Shown here: positions 35,158 to 44,015 of the stretch, piece by piece
Layout: every line of letters begins with the position of its first letter
Numbering within the stretch: position 1 is the first letter of the stretch
Source: Levilactobacillus tongjiangensis
GTDB taxonomy: Bacteria > Bacillota > Bacilli > Lactobacillales > Lactobacillaceae
Assembly: GCF_003946345.1 (NCBI RefSeq)
Contig: NZ_RHNY01000006.1
Span: 1-64,000, forward strand
Length of the DNA: 64,000 nucleotides
Direction of reading: 5' to 3'
The notes under the pieces: model-generated
Database searches by the model: none
Told to the model about the DNA's origin: nothing
The model's input: the letters and a program-made list of their open reading frames with translations, nothing else
Translations under genes and position numbers: made by a program

Positions 35158-35798
35158 TGCACGAGAAGGGAGTGACCATCATCAGTCAGACGGATCCACG
35201 GGTGGTGCGGACGAATGAGCGCCTGAGAATGGCATTGAGCCACCTGTTAAAACAAAATTCTTTGAAGCAAATTTCCGTTCAAAAGTTAACACAGACGGCG
35301 GAGATTACACGAGGGACGTTCTACTTACACTATCAAGACAAGGTTGATTTTTTTGAGCAGACTGAGCAGCAGGTAATCGACGAGTGGTTGGCAGCCGCTA
35401 AGACCACGTTAGCTCCCAATGGGGAACCCGTGAGTGGTTTCGCGTTGGGACCAGCGTTGCGGTTTGCGGACGACCATCATCAGATTCTAGCCGTTCTGCT
35501 GCACCCGCAGTTCACACAATTTCGCCCACGACTGGTTCAACGGTTCGAACGGGAGTTAGCACAGTTTGGTGAGCAGGTCGAACGACTGAATAATGAGCCA
35601 CCGTTGGACGTGCAGGTGACCTTCCTAGCCACAGCATTTATCGGCTTAGTGCAACATTGGTTGCGTGATGATCGCCGGTACCGGCCGGATTATTTGGCAA
35701 ATTCTTTTTACCAAATGATCACGCCGGAAACCATGCCAGTAGCGGCCTGGTTTGCTCCGGTAGGACTAGATCTGACGGTTGGTGTAGAAAAAGCTTGA
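35157..35798 (+). CDS. TetR-family transcriptional regulator
   Basis: The protein (up to 213 residues) has a TetR helix-turn-helix at about 18-62: [30 protein letters not shown]. The C-terminal half resembles the DhaS-like TetR_C type with [20 protein letters not shown]. The start is uncertain: GTG 35157 abuts the preceding terminator, GTG 35172 is adjacent to AGAAGGGA with no spacing. No promoter is visible between the terminator and the gene, so it may rely on read-through or a leaderless start. Its target could be the upstream trio; that is inference. Its stop codon overlaps the -35 of the rplU promoter. Confidence 0.85.
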   Translation: MHEKGVTIISQTDPRVVRTNERLRMALSHLLKQNSLKQISVQKLTQTAEITRGTFYLHYQDKVDFFEQTEQQVIDEWLAAAKTTLAPNGEPVSGFALGPALRFADDHHQILAVLLHPQFTQFRPRLVQRFERELAQFGEQVERLNNEPPLDVQVTFLATAFIGLVQHWLRDDRRYRPDYLANSFYQMITPETMPVAAWFAPVGLDLTVGVEKA

Positions 35799-35823
35799 CG
35801 TGGCTGACCCCATCAAGTATAAT
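35795..35823 (+). promoter_or_regulatory. Promoter of rplU-prp-rpmA
   Basis: TTGACG (35795-35800), a 17-base spacer and a perfect TATAAT (35818-35823). The -35 overlaps the TetR stop codon. Confidence 0.9.
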
Positions 35824-35829
35824 TTTCAT

Positions 35830-35947
35830 GTTGTATTTGTGGACTTCCACAGCTGCAACCGCTCGGGACAAGTTAGTTAAGATTTCCGCTTGCGGAGCAC
35901 TTGTTTTCGGCGAGTCTAAGTCTAAATATATAAGGAGGTGCACATAC
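35830..35947 (+). promoter_or_regulatory. Ribosomal protein L21 leader RNA
   Basis: About 115 bases of untranslated leader between the promoter and rplU contain hairpins (GTGGACTTCCAC; GCTTGCGGAGC-type) and the AAGGAGGTG ribosome site. Firmicute rplU operons are known to carry the L21 leader, thought to bind a ribosomal protein for feedback control. Position and layout fit; I did not verify the consensus. Confidence 0.65.
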
Positions 35948-36256
35948 ATGTACGCAATTATCGTAACTGGTGGCAAGCAGTACAAGGTCGAAGCAGGCCA
36001 AGCTGTTTATGTCGAAAAGTTGAACGTTGAAGCTGGTGAAAAGGTTACTTTTGACCAAGTTGTCTTTGTCGGTGGCGACACGCCTAAGATTGGGACACCA
36101 ACTGTTGCAGGTGCAACTGTTACCGGAACTGTTGAAAAGCAGGGTCTGGAAAAGAAGGTTGTTACTTTCAAGTACAAGGCCAAGAAGGGCCAACATACGA
36201 AGAAGGGTCACCGTCAACCATACACTAAGGTTGTCGTTGATGCTATCAACGCTTAA
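35948..36256 (+). CDS. rplU: 50S ribosomal protein L21
   Basis: A 102-residue ribosomal protein, [20 protein letters not shown] at the start and the basic RNA-binding [19 protein letters not shown] near 77-95. The open frame reaches 51 codons further upstream, but that region is promoter and leader. First gene of the rplU-prp-rpmA operon. Confidence 0.97.
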   Translation: MYAIIVTGGKQYKVEAGQAVYVEKLNVEAGEKVTFDQVVFVGGDTPKIGTPTVAGATVTGTVEKQGLEKKVVTFKYKAKKGQHTKKGHRQPYTKVVVDAINA

Positions 36257-36283
36257 GCCTAAAGATTAAGAGAGGCGATCTCG

Positions 36284-36622
36284 ATGATTCACGCGACGTT
36301 CCATCATGGAGCTAACCGAATCGATTCATTCCAAATCACTGGCCACGCTGACTCAGGTGAGTATGGTCAAGATATTGTTTGTGCTGCGGTTTCGGTGCTT
36401 ACGATTACGACGGTCAATGCTCTACAACGAATCGCTGAGATTCCAATAGAGGTTGACAATCGTGATCAGGAAGGTGGTTATCTGGAAGTCCACCTTCCAC
36501 CAAAGCTGGAAGCAACGACCGAATTAAAGGGACAAACACTCCTCCAGAGTTTTGCGGATGGGTTAAGAGATGTCGCCACAAATTACGCGGATTATATTCA
36601 ATTCGCTGAAACCAAAGATTGA
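36284..36622 (+). CDS. prp: Ribosomal-processing cysteine protease Prp
   Basis: The 112-residue protease removes the N-terminal extension of L27 in Firmicutes. The catalytic dyad is visible as GHADSGEYGQDIVCAAVSVL: His near 21 and Cys near 33. It lies between rplU and rpmA, its partner position. Its substrate site is present in the next gene. Confidence 0.95.
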   Translation: MIHATFHHGANRIDSFQITGHADSGEYGQDIVCAAVSVLTITTVNALQRIAEIPIEVDNRDQEGGYLEVHLPPKLEATTELKGQTLLQSFADGLRDVATNYADYIQFAETKD

Positions 36623-36640
36623 AACGCGGAGGTGAAACTT

Positions 36641-36940
36641 ATGCTGATGAACATGAACTTACAATTCTTCTCTCACCATAAAGGTGGTGGGTCTACTGCT
36701 AACGGTCGTGACTCTGCTGGTCGTCGTCTTGGGACGAAGGCTGCTGACGGTTCTACTGTTACCGGTGGTTCTATCCTTTACCGTCAACGTGGGACGCACA
36801 TCTACCCTGGCTTGAACGTAGGCCGCGGTGGTGACGATACTCTGTTTGCTAAGGTTGCTGGCGTCGTTAAATTCGAACGTCTTGGCCGTGACAAGCGTCA
36901 AGTATCCGTATACCCAGTTGCAGAAGAAGCAGCTAAATAA
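36641..36940 (+). CDS. rpmA: 50S ribosomal protein L27 (Prp-processed form)
   Basis: The 99-residue precursor starts [20 protein letters not shown]. The [11 protein letters not shown] junction is the Prp cleavage site, so mature L27 would start at Ser11 and expose the N-terminal arm that reaches the peptidyl transferase centre. ATG 36641 is correctly spaced behind GGAGG; the frame also opens at GTG 36632. A terminator at 36965-37010 follows. Confidence 0.97.
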   Translation: MLMNMNLQFFSHHKGGGSTANGRDSAGRRLGTKAADGSTVTGGSILYRQRGTHIYPGLNVGRGGDDTLFAKVAGVVKFERLGRDKRQVSVYPVAEEAAK

Positions 36941-36964
36941 CACGAGGTTTTCCTCGTAACGACT

Positions 36965-37012
36965 GAAGAGCTTGAGGCGAGACCAATTCGCTTTGAGTTC
37001 TTCTTTTTTCGC
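36965..37012 (+). terminator. Terminator of rplU-prp-rpmA
   Basis: GAAGAGCTTGAGGCGA and TCGCTTTGAGTTCTTC (with G-T pairs) form a 16-bp stem, followed by TTTTTT. Confidence 0.82.
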
Positions 37013-37138
37013 CTTAAAATGGGGTGTCAGTGGGAAAATCGCGATGGCGTGTAATTGTTTATCGGTCACTTGGACGGCTGAGAAGTCGTGTATTGCTGAC
37101 TGATGAAGAATAGCTACACTGGCTAATTGTGGTGAAAC

Positions 37139-37297
37139 CTGTGTAAGCCGAGAGGTCGGCCATTCTGGGCTCAGGCGCCGCGTTGTTTTTGATCGTTTAC
37201 GGCTTAGACCAAGACCGAGCTTTAAGACTTGTGGGTTTCAAGGCTTAAAGTTGTGGCGGCACCGTTCCAGCCCAGAATGGCCGACCGGTAAGGCGAC
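37139..37297 (-). repeat. Dispersed structured intergenic element, type A, copy 5
   Basis: Closing stem P1 is a perfect 18-bp inverted repeat, GGTCGGCCATTCTGGGCT (37154-37171) with AGCCCAGAATGGCCGACC (37269-37286); its sequence differs from copy 3 at several paired positions. Central stem P3 on the minus strand: CTTTAAGCCTTG...CAAGTCTTAAAG (37250-37220). The P4 hairpin is eroded. Ends CCGCCTTACCGG-like (37297) and CTCTCGGCTTACACAG (37154-37139) match copies 3 and 6. The only type A copy antisense to the gene before it. Confidence 0.85.
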
Positions 37298-37334
37298 TTC
37301 TCAAGTTTAAGGGAACAATTTCAAGGAGGCGGTC

Positions 37335-38399
37335 ATGATGACTCGGATTGAACAGTTGCAGGCCAAGTTTGCTGACCTGAGTATCGATAGCTTTTTGGTT
37401 TCATCACCCAGCAACCAGCTGTATCTGGCTGGTGCGAGTGTCGAACCTGGTGACGGATATTTATTAGTGACGGCCAATTCGGCAGTCTTTGTGACTGATG
37501 CCCGCTATCAGAGTGAATTGGCGGAAACCATGCCAAACATACCACAAACAATCACCCGTAACTATTTGCAGGCCGTTGACGACGCCTTAGAGGCTGTTCA
37601 CGCGACTGTATTGGGTATCGAGGATAGTTTGACCTTGGCCGAATTTGATTGGTTAGACGAGCACCTGATGACTGACATCGTGCCGATGGCTGGTGTAGTT
37701 GACGGGCTCCGTCAAATCAAGGAACCGACTGAGGTGGCCGCTCTTCGGCACGCCACGACCCTGACGAGTGAAGGACTGTTAGCTCTCTTTGATGTGCTCA
37801 AACCCGGGATGACTGAGCGGCAGGCTGCCCAGTGGCTCGAACGCTGGATGCAAGATCACGGTGCAACGGGCCCCAGTTTTGGGACCATCGTAGCTAGTGG
37901 AGAGCGTTCCGCCTGGCCACACGGACAAGCGAGCGACAAAGTGTTAGCTCACGGCGAACTCGTAACGGTTGATTGTGGTTTTTACGTGGATGGGTACACC
38001 TCTGATGTGACCCGGACGGTGGCCTTGGGCGATCCTGGCGAAATGTTGCGGACGGCTTACCAGGCCGTTCAAAGTGCCCAAGAAAAGATCATGGCAGCGG
38101 TTAAACCTGGCGTGACTGGCGGCCAACTGGATGCAATCGGTCGCAATTTCTTGACCGAACGCGGATTTGGTGAGGCGTTCATTCACGGAACCGGCCATGG
38201 AATTGGCTTGGACATTCACGAGGGACCGAACATTGGCCACGGTTGGCCAGACGTAATGACTGCTAACGAGGTCGTTACGGTAGAACCCGGTGTTTACTTT
38301 GCCGGCAAGGGTGGTATCAGAATTGAGGATGATTTATTGGTGACGCCAACCGGTCACGAAGTCCTGACGACGGTACCCCGGAATTTAATTATTCTGTAA
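37335..38399 (+). CDS. pepP: M24-family Xaa-Pro aminopeptidase/dipeptidase
   Basis: A 354-residue cytosolic metallopeptidase that removes residues in front of proline. The N-terminal creatinase-like domain (1-125) is followed by the pita-bread catalytic domain with metal ligands in VDCGFYVDGYTSDVTRT (two Asp near 214-225), HGTGHGIGLDIHEGP (His near 285), VEPGVYF (Glu near 319) and RIEDDLLVT (Glu near 333). Whether it is PepP or PepQ cannot be decided. Starts at ATG 37335 or 37338, after AAGGAGG. efp follows in the usual Firmicute order. Confidence 0.93.
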   Translation: MMTRIEQLQAKFADLSIDSFLVSSPSNQLYLAGASVEPGDGYLLVTANSAVFVTDARYQSELAETMPNIPQTITRNYLQAVDDALEAVHATVLGIEDSLTLAEFDWLDEHLMTDIVPMAGVVDGLRQIKEPTEVAALRHATTLTSEGLLALFDVLKPGMTERQAAQWLERWMQDHGATGPSFGTIVASGERSAWPHGQASDKVLAHGELVTVDCGFYVDGYTSDVTRTVALGDPGEMLRTAYQAVQSAQEKIMAAVKPGVTGGQLDAIGRNFLTERGFGEAFIHGTGHGIGLDIHEGPNIGHGWPDVMTANEVVTVEPGVYFAGKGGIRIEDDLLVTPTGHEVLTTVPRNLIIL

Positions 38400-38476
38400 G
38401 TGGCCCACGTATCTTGCTTTTTATGGGTAAGAATTGATATTATAAAGAGGACATATTTTAGGAGGCTGAACACATT

Positions 38477-39037
38477 ATGGCAATTTCTACTGCTGATTTT
38501 AAAAACGGTTTAACTATTGAAGTCGATCACGCAATCTGGCGGATCATTGAATTCCAACACGTTAAGCCTGGTAAGGGTGGCGCTTTCGTTCGTTCAAAGC
38601 TTAAGAACTTACGGACGGGTGCCGTTCAAGAAAAGACTTTCCGTGCCGGTGCCAAGATGGAACGTGCTGATATCCAAACGCGTTCTATGCAATACCTGTA
38701 CGAAGACGCCGACAACCGGGTCTTCATGGACACTGACAACTTCGAACAAATTGAAGTGCCAGATGATCAAATCAAGGATCAACTGCCATACTTACAAGAA
38801 AACATGAACGTTGACTTGGTTCAATTCAATTCCGAAGTCTTAGGAATCGAAGTACCAAACACCGTTGTCTTGGAAGTTACGGCTACTGAACCTGGTATCA
38901 AGGGAAACACCGCTTCTGGTGGTTCCAAGCCTGCTACCATGAACACTGGCTTAGTCGTACAAGTGCCATTCTTCGTTAACGAAGGCGACAAGCTCTCCAT
39001 CAACACCACCGACGGCACGTACATTTCTCGCGCCTAG
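38477..39037 (+). CDS. efp: Elongation factor P
   Basis: The 186-residue translation factor rescues ribosomes stalled at polyproline. Three beta-barrel domains are expected; the domain I tip reads [19 protein letters not shown], with a Lys near position 32 in the place modified in other bacteria. No modification enzyme genes lie nearby. Ribosome site AGGAGG. First gene of the efp-asp23-nusB block. Confidence 0.97.
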   Translation: MAISTADFKNGLTIEVDHAIWRIIEFQHVKPGKGGAFVRSKLKNLRTGAVQEKTFRAGAKMERADIQTRSMQYLYEDADNRVFMDTDNFEQIEVPDDQIKDQLPYLQENMNVDLVQFNSEVLGIEVPNTVVLEVTATEPGIKGNTASGGSKPATMNTGLVVQVPFFVNEGDKLSINTTDGTYISRA

Positions 39038-39075
39038 GTTTACCACACGTTTAATCAGTAAGGGAGGGTCAACGA

Positions 39076-39516
39076 ATGGCAGAAGATACTAATATTATTT
39101 TAGAATCCAAGGAACCTGCTTTGGGCAAGATCGAAGTGGCACCGCAAGTCCTCGAAATCATCGTCGGCATCGCGGCTAGTCAAACTGAAGGGGTCGCTCG
39201 GATGCGAGGTTCTCTGGCAAACAGCGTCACCGAATTATTTGGTCGCAAGGAGCAACATGGCAAGGGCGTTAAGTTAGTCTTTGACGGCGACGAATTGGCG
39301 GTCGATGTCTACGTTTACTTGAATTACGGGGTAGCGGTTCCCAAGGTTGCCTTGGCCATTCAAGATAGCGTGAAGCAACAATTGTTGTTCATGACGGACC
39401 TCGATTTACGTGAAGTTAACGTTCACGTGGAAGGCGTCATTCCCGAAAAGACGGCGCAACAGGTCGATCCAGATAACCTGTTCAACCAGACCGATGAAGG
39501 AGACAGTGACCAATAG
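39076..39516 (+). CDS. Asp23/Gls24-family protein (YqhY type)
   Basis: A 146-residue protein with the Asp23 core: GKIEVAPQVLEIIVGIAASQ, the VDVYVYLNYGVAVPKVALAIQDSV strand-helix and VNVHVEGVIPEK. YqhY-type members sit in the acc/efp-nusB region of Firmicutes and are linked to fatty acid synthesis control. Its stop codon is followed immediately by the nusB start (shared base), implying coupled translation. A second family member (yloU) starts at the window's end. Confidence 0.92.
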   Translation: MAEDTNIILESKEPALGKIEVAPQVLEIIVGIAASQTEGVARMRGSLANSVTELFGRKEQHGKGVKLVFDGDELAVDVYVYLNYGVAVPKVALAIQDSVKQQLLFMTDLDLREVNVHVEGVIPEKTAQQVDPDNLFNQTDEGDSDQ

Positions 39517-39947
39517 TGACACTTACACGACATCAAATTCGGGAACGCGCGTTTCAAATGCTTTTTGCCTTGAACGCCAATCCCGATGCCGATCATGATG
39601 CGTTGTTTCAACGTGTTTTGACGGATGACCCGAACCAACTCGTTCCAGTGCCAGATTACTTACAGACTCTGGTAGACGGCGTTTTAGCGAGCCAAAGTGA
39701 TTTGGATGCGCAAATCGACCAATACTTGAGTACTGGGTGGCAATTAAAGCGAATCGCCAAGACTGACTTGGTGATCTTGCGGTTGGCATTTTACGAAATC
39801 GATGACGTGGAAGAAGTTCCTAACCGTGTAGCCGTTAACGAAGCCTTGGAATTAGCCAAGAAGTTTAGTGACGACCGGTCCCGTCGGTTCATCAACGGTG
39901 TGTTAGCACATACGTTAGATGGCGACGACGCGAATACAGAATCCTAG
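39516..39947 (+). CDS. nusB: Transcription antitermination factor NusB
   Basis: A 143-residue all-helical RNA-binding protein that acts with NusE in rRNA antitermination. N-terminal TRHQIRERAFQMLFAL and C-terminal VPNRVAVNEALELAKKFSDDRSRRFINGVL are diagnostic. Starts at GTG 39516, overlapping the previous stop. Followed by a strong terminator, then a double repeat element. Confidence 0.96.
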   Translation: MTLTRHQIRERAFQMLFALNANPDADHDALFQRVLTDDPNQLVPVPDYLQTLVDGVLASQSDLDAQIDQYLSTGWQLKRIAKTDLVILRLAFYEIDDVEEVPNRVAVNEALELAKKFSDDRSRRFINGVLAHTLDGDDANTES

Positions 39948-39957
39948 TCATTTAAAT

Positions 39958-40004
39958 AAACGAGGACCCGCTGGCAATTTAGCCGGTGGGTCCTCGTTTT
40001 TTAT
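39958..40004 (+). terminator. Terminator of the efp-nusB block
   Basis: CGAGGACCCGCTGGC (39961-39975) and GCCGGTGGGTCCTCG (39982-39996) form a near-perfect stem with T-run. Confidence 0.92.
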
Positions 40005-40006
40005 TT

Positions 40007-40180
40007 CCCGCCTTACCGCCCGCCAGATATGGGCTGAAACGGTGCAGACGCAACTTGAAACCTCGAAAGAAGTGAGTTTTCAGGCATGGTCTTCAGCTAA
40101 GCCAATTTGGAAGAACATCTACTGACCAAGCAGAACGATACGCCTGAGTCCACGTCTGGCAGTCCCTTGGCTTATACAGT
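40007..40180 (+). repeat. Dispersed structured intergenic element, type A, copy 6
   Basis: Begins three bases after the nusB terminator T-run, with the conserved CCGCCTTACCG. Closing stem GCCAGATATGGGCT (40022-40035) with AGTCCACGTCTGGC (40147-40160): 11 Watson-Crick pairs, two G-T pairs and one mismatch, i.e. pairing that survives better as RNA. Central stem CTTGAAACCTCG...GTGAGTTTTCAGG is weakened. P4 is eroded. Ends GGCTTATACAG as in copy 3. Confidence 0.8.
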
Positions 40181-40258
40181 ATTTTGCTAGAGCTGTCTGC
40201 TATCGGTTAGACCGTTACGCATGGTTCCAGTAAACTCTGTTAGCAAGAAATATATTAC

Positions 40259-40453
40259 ACCACAATCAGAGCCGGAGGAGGCCAGAGATGTCGCCAGCCG
40301 TGAAAGTGGTGTTTGCTGGTGATTTTCCAACTTACAGCACGGGCGACTTTGAAGACACGGGTTTTTCGTGGCTTCAAAGCGAGCGAGAAGACTGGTATTC
40401 TTCCAGTCTGAAGCGTCCTCACAGCAGGCGACATCTCTGGCCTCCGGAGTGCG
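40259..40453 (-). repeat. Dispersed structured intergenic element, type B, copy 7
   Basis: Closing stem is a perfect 19-bp inverted repeat: GGAGGCCAGAGATGTCGCC (40277-40295) with GGCGACATCTCTGGCCTCC (40427-40445). P2 AGACTGG/CCAGTCT (40389-40409). Central stem on the minus strand TTTGAAGCCACG...CGTGTCTTCAAA (40378-40348). P4 at 40340-40307. It faces the type A copy next to it, separated by a spacer related to the one at 32407-32478. Confidence 0.88.
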
Positions 40454-40670
40454 ACTAATTAGGTCAAGGCTTAGAAATCAGGTTCATTGGACTGGTCAGA
40501 TTCACGGAGACTATTCTGAATGGAAATGAGTAGGTAACTTATTTGACCGGTTGGAGAACATCCGATTGGTTAAACTAAAAGTGCGACCTGAACTGAGGTG
40601 TTCGGTCCCGTTTTGCTGGCGAATATGCTAAAATAATAGGTAACTTTAAATTTTGGGGAGGACGAGCTTC

Positions 40671-41522
40671 ATGACGACCATCATCGATGGCAAGCAACTT
40701 GCTAAGGAAGTTAACGCAAAGACTAAGGAACGGGTATCCGCACTGAAAGAACGTGGACGCGTTCCTGGGCTCGTGGTGATCATCGTGGGGGATGATCCAG
40801 CCAGTGCCATTTATGTGCGTAACAAGCACCGTAAGGCAACACAATTGGGTATCAACTCTATTGTGCGGGAACTCCCCGCAACGGTTAGTCAGGAAGAACT
40901 GTTGGCCATCGTTGAAACCTACAACGTGGATCCTAGCGTTCACGGAATTTTGGTGCAATCTCCGTTACCAGTGGGATTGGATGAACAGGCTATTGTAGCG
41001 GCTATCGATCCGGCTAAGGATGTTGATGGGTTCCACCCCTTGAACGTGGGGCGGCTGTTTGCTAATCTGCCCGGGAATCATCCGGTTTCGTGCACCCCGC
41101 GGGGCATCATGACGATGCTGCATTCTTTACCTGTCCACTTACGAGGCAAACACGCGGTGGTGGTTGGTCGGAGTATGATCGTTGGCCGGCCAATGGCAGC
41201 AATGCTGTTGAATGCCGACATGACGGTTAGTGTGGCCCATATTTATACGAAGAATTTAAGCGAATTGACCCGGACCGCCGATGTTTTAGTCGTTGCGACC
41301 GGTGTTGCACATCTGATCAAAGAAAAAGATGTAAAGCCTGGTGCCATCGTCATTGACGTGGGAATGGACCGCGACGAAAACGGCAAACTGACCGGAGATG
41401 TCGATTTTGATGGCGTTGCGGAGAAAACTGCAGCCATTACGCCGGTACCCGGTGGTGTTGGGCCGATGACGATTGCCACCTTGATGGAACAAACTGTTGA
41501 TTTATGTGAGTGGAGTGAATAA
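40671..41522 (+). CDS. folD: Methylenetetrahydrofolate dehydrogenase/cyclohydrolase FolD
   Basis: A 283-residue bifunctional enzyme that interconverts 5,10-methylene-, methenyl- and 10-formyl-THF with NADP. Catalytic Lys lies in YVRNKHRKATQLGI (near 56), followed by QSPLPVGLDE, the KDVDGFHPLNVG loop and VVVGRSMIVGRPMA for the cofactor. The start ATG 40671 follows GGGGAGGACGAGCTTC; six further codons upstream have no ribosome site. It opens the folD-xseA-xseB-ispA-tlyA operon. Confidence 0.96.
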   Translation: MTTIIDGKQLAKEVNAKTKERVSALKERGRVPGLVVIIVGDDPASAIYVRNKHRKATQLGINSIVRELPATVSQEELLAIVETYNVDPSVHGILVQSPLPVGLDEQAIVAAIDPAKDVDGFHPLNVGRLFANLPGNHPVSCTPRGIMTMLHSLPVHLRGKHAVVVGRSMIVGRPMAAMLLNADMTVSVAHIYTKNLSELTRTADVLVVATGVAHLIKEKDVKPGAIVIDVGMDRDENGKLTGDVDFDGVAEKTAAITPVPGGVGPMTIATLMEQTVDLCEWSE

Positions 41523-41523
41523 C

Positions 41524-42876
41524 TTGGCGACAAATGATTATCTGACGGTCACGGCGCTGACACAGTATCTAAAGCGTAAGTTTGACGTGGATCCATACTT
41601 GGGCAAGGTCTATCTGACGGGGGAAATTTCTAACTTTCGTCTGCGACCACATGCACATCAATATTTCAGTCTCAAGGATGACCACGCAAAAATCAGTGCC
41701 ATCATGTTTAAATCAGCCTTTGAAAAATTAAAATTTACGCCTGAAGTTGGGATGAAGGTCCTCGTGACCGGGCGAATTTCCCTGTATGAACCCAGTGGGA
41801 GTTATCAAATCTACGTGGAACGCATGGAGCCAGATGGTATTGGCCAGCTCTATCAGGCGTACGAACAGTTGAAGAAAAAACTGGCTGCGGAGGGCTTGTT
41901 TGATGCGCCCAAGCGGCCATTACCGCGTTTTCCAAAACGAATTGCCGTGGTAACGAGTCCTAGCGGTGCCGTTATCCGTGATATTATTACGACTGCGCGT
42001 CGGCGTTACCCGATTGCCCAAATTGTGCTGTATCCGGCGGTAGTTCAGGGTGACGCTGCGGCGCCCGACATCGTTCGCCAAATTCAACGTGCGAACGCGG
42101 CGGGAAACTTTGACACGCTGATTATTGGTCGGGGTGGTGGATCGATTGAGGACCTCTGGCCATTTAACGAAGAGAGTGTGGCTCGAGCGATTGCTGCCAG
42201 TGAACTCCCAGTGATTTCGTCCGTTGGTCATGAAACTGATACGACGATTGCTGACCTGGTGGCCGATGTACGCGCAGCTACGCCAACGGCTGCGGCGGAG
42301 TTAGCGGTTCCGGTCTTGAACGATGAACTGCTTAAGCTCCAGCAAGAGCGCACGCGGCTCTACAATGCGATGAGTAACCGCCTTAATTTCCAACGTGAAC
42401 GGTTAAAAAAACTTATGACCGCGTACGTTTTTCGGCAGCCACAGCGGTTATACGAGACCTATTTGCAACGACTCGACCGAGCTCAGCAGGGATTAACGCG
42501 TAACCTGCAAACCACGTTGCGCCAACAGAGCCAGCGTTTTCAGTTGGCTAAGCAGGGATTGGTCAGCCAGTCGCCATTGGAACGGGTTCACCGTGATCAA
42601 CTAACGGTGAACCAGACTAGTGCGCGGTTAAATACGGAAGTCAAACGGTATTTGGCGACGAAACAAGAACGCGTTGCACAGTTAATTAATGGGTTAGACT
42701 ACCTAAGTCCCTTAAAAATTATGGGGCGTGGCTATAGTTACGTGACGCAGGACAATCACGTTGTACGTCAGGTCAGTGCCTTGAAACCGGCTAAAGCGAC
42801 CATTCACCTGAGTGATGGGACCGCTGAAGCCAACATTACGGCAATTAAACCAGCATCGGAGGATACACATGAGTGA
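41524..42876 (+). CDS. xseA: Exodeoxyribonuclease VII large subunit
   Basis: The 450-residue catalytic subunit degrades single-stranded DNA into oligonucleotides. An N-terminal OB fold ([20 protein letters not shown] to about 100) is followed by the catalytic domain with [28 protein letters not shown] and [16 protein letters not shown](VR)A(A)TP, and by the long coiled coil (about 270-400) that holds small subunits. I favour TTG 41524; GTG 41515, overlapping folD, is the alternative. Confidence 0.95.
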   Translation: MATNDYLTVTALTQYLKRKFDVDPYLGKVYLTGEISNFRLRPHAHQYFSLKDDHAKISAIMFKSAFEKLKFTPEVGMKVLVTGRISLYEPSGSYQIYVERMEPDGIGQLYQAYEQLKKKLAAEGLFDAPKRPLPRFPKRIAVVTSPSGAVIRDIITTARRRYPIAQIVLYPAVVQGDAAAPDIVRQIQRANAAGNFDTLIIGRGGGSIEDLWPFNEESVARAIAASELPVISSVGHETDTTIADLVADVRAATPTAAAELAVPVLNDELLKLQQERTRLYNAMSNRLNFQRERLKKLMTAYVFRQPQRLYETYLQRLDRAQQGLTRNLQTTLRQQSQRFQLAKQGLVSQSPLERVHRDQLTVNQTSARLNTEVKRYLATKQERVAQLINGLDYLSPLKIMGRGYSYVTQDNHVVRQVSALKPAKATIHLSDGTAEANITAIKPASEDTHE

Positions 42877-43117
42877 AGATAAGAAACCAACCTTTGAAGA
42901 AAATTTAACGACCCTGGAAACCATTGTTTCTCAACTCGAACAAGGCGATATTCCTTTGGAACAAGCTTTAGATCAATTCCAAAAGGGCGTTGCGCTCAGT
43001 AAAGACCTACAGGCGACACTGCAGGACGCCGAGAAAACATTGACGACTATGATGAATGATTCAGACCAAGAAGTGGCCTTTGAGGCGCCACAAGGGGGCA
43101 CGGGTGATGCCGATTGA
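42869..43117 (+). CDS. xseB: Exodeoxyribonuclease VII small subunit
   Basis: The 82-residue helical partner of XseA shows [32 protein letters not shown], the family core. It starts at ATG 42869 after GGAGG, overlapping the xseA end by eight bases. Its own end overlaps the ispA start. Confidence 0.95.
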   Translation: MSEDKKPTFEENLTTLETIVSQLEQGDIPLEQALDQFQKGVALSKDLQATLQDAEKTLTTMMNDSDQEVAFEAPQGGTGDAD

Positions 43118-44015
43118 TGCGCAGTTAAAAGAATTCGAAACGACCTGGGTCCCACAATTGAACGCGCCCTTGGCGGCAGCGATTGCTGCGGATAGTGGGG
43201 ATGCACGTTTGGCTGAAGCTATGCAGTATTCAGTTTTGGCTGGCGGCAAGCGGCTGCGGCCCTTACTGACCGTGGCGACCATGCAGGCGCGTGGCGTCTC
43301 TTTTGATTCTGAGCGGCACTGGCGACCGGTGATGGCCTTAGAACTTTTGCACACTTATTCACTGATCCATGACGATTTACCGGCCATGGACAATGATGAT
43401 TTGCGTCGGGGTGAACCCACTAATCACGTTAAATTTGGCGCGGGGATGGCCACCTTAGCTGGCGACGGCTTGCTGACGTTGGCTTTTCAGTGGCTAACGG
43501 CAACGGATTTGCCAGCGCAGACCCAAGCGGCTTTGACCCTGGCGCTCGCCCAGGCGGCGGGGCCTCACGGCATGGTCGCAGGTCAAGCGAAGGACATTCA
43601 GTCTGAACACGTGGATCTGCCATTGGCACGATTACGAGTTCTGCATAAAGAAAAGACTGGCGCGTTGCTGCATTTCGCAGTTCAGGCTGGTTTGATTCTG
43701 AGTGAAACACCGCAAAATCAATGGGAACCTTACCTTCAATTTGCGGACGCCTTTGGACTGGCGTTTCAAATTTATGATGATATTTTGGATGTGGTCAGTA
43801 CGCCACAAGAGTTGGGTAAGGCAACGCAGAAGGATGCCGGTGAAGCCAAGAATACGTATCCAGGTAAGCTTGGGCTGCAAGGGGCCAACCAAGCCCTGAT
43901 CGACACGATTCAGGTCGGTCAAACGGCTTTACGGGCGTTGCCAGCTAGTGCTGCCCGGAATCAATTGGCCGCATTCTTTAGTTACTTTGACACGAAACGG
44001 GTGGAAAATAGATGA
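43107..44015 (+). CDS. ispA: Farnesyl diphosphate synthase (polyprenyl synthetase)
   Basis: A 302-residue trans-isoprenyl diphosphate synthase making farnesyl (or geranylgeranyl) diphosphate for undecaprenol and quinones. The first Asp-rich motif is [11 protein letters not shown] (near 84) with GKRLRP before it; the second is YDDILD (near 225). Start ATG 43107 overlaps xseB by eleven bases and follows AAGGGGG. Four-base overlap with tlyA follows. Confidence 0.94.
   Translation: MPIDAQLKEFETTWVPQLNAPLAAAIAADSGDARLAEAMQYSVLAGGKRLRPLLTVATMQARGVSFDSERHWRPVMALELLHTYSLIHDDLPAMDNDDLRRGEPTNHVKFGAGMATLAGDGLLTLAFQWLTATDLPAQTQAALTLALAQAAGPHGMVAGQAKDIQSEHVDLPLARLRVLHKEKTGALLHFAVQAGLILSETPQNQWEPYLQFADAFGLAFQIYDDILDVVSTPQELGKATQKDAGEAKNTYPGKLGLQGANQALIDTIQVGQTALRALPASAARNQLAAFFSYFDTKRVENR

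Larger units (their letters stand above)
36941..37334. other. Intergenic region rpmA to pepP
   Basis: These 394 bases contain the rpmA terminator, about 120 bases of unremarkable sequence and a type A repeat element in minus orientation (37139-37297). The pepP ribosome site AAGGAGG is at 37322-37328. Confidence 0.7.
39948..40670. other. Intergenic region nusB to folD with the composite repeat
   Basis: These 723 bases contain the nusB terminator, a type A element (40007-40180), an approximately 78-base spacer, an inverted type B element (40259-40453), and about 200 bases leading to folD in which I see only a probable promoter (TATGCTAAAATAATAG near 40625). There is no credible gene; short frames across the repeats are by-products. 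Confidence 0.75.

Noticed and set aside
32236-40453. The repeat elements as plain rho-independent terminators
   Set aside because: They lack T-runs, and true terminators with T-runs stand separately just before several of them.
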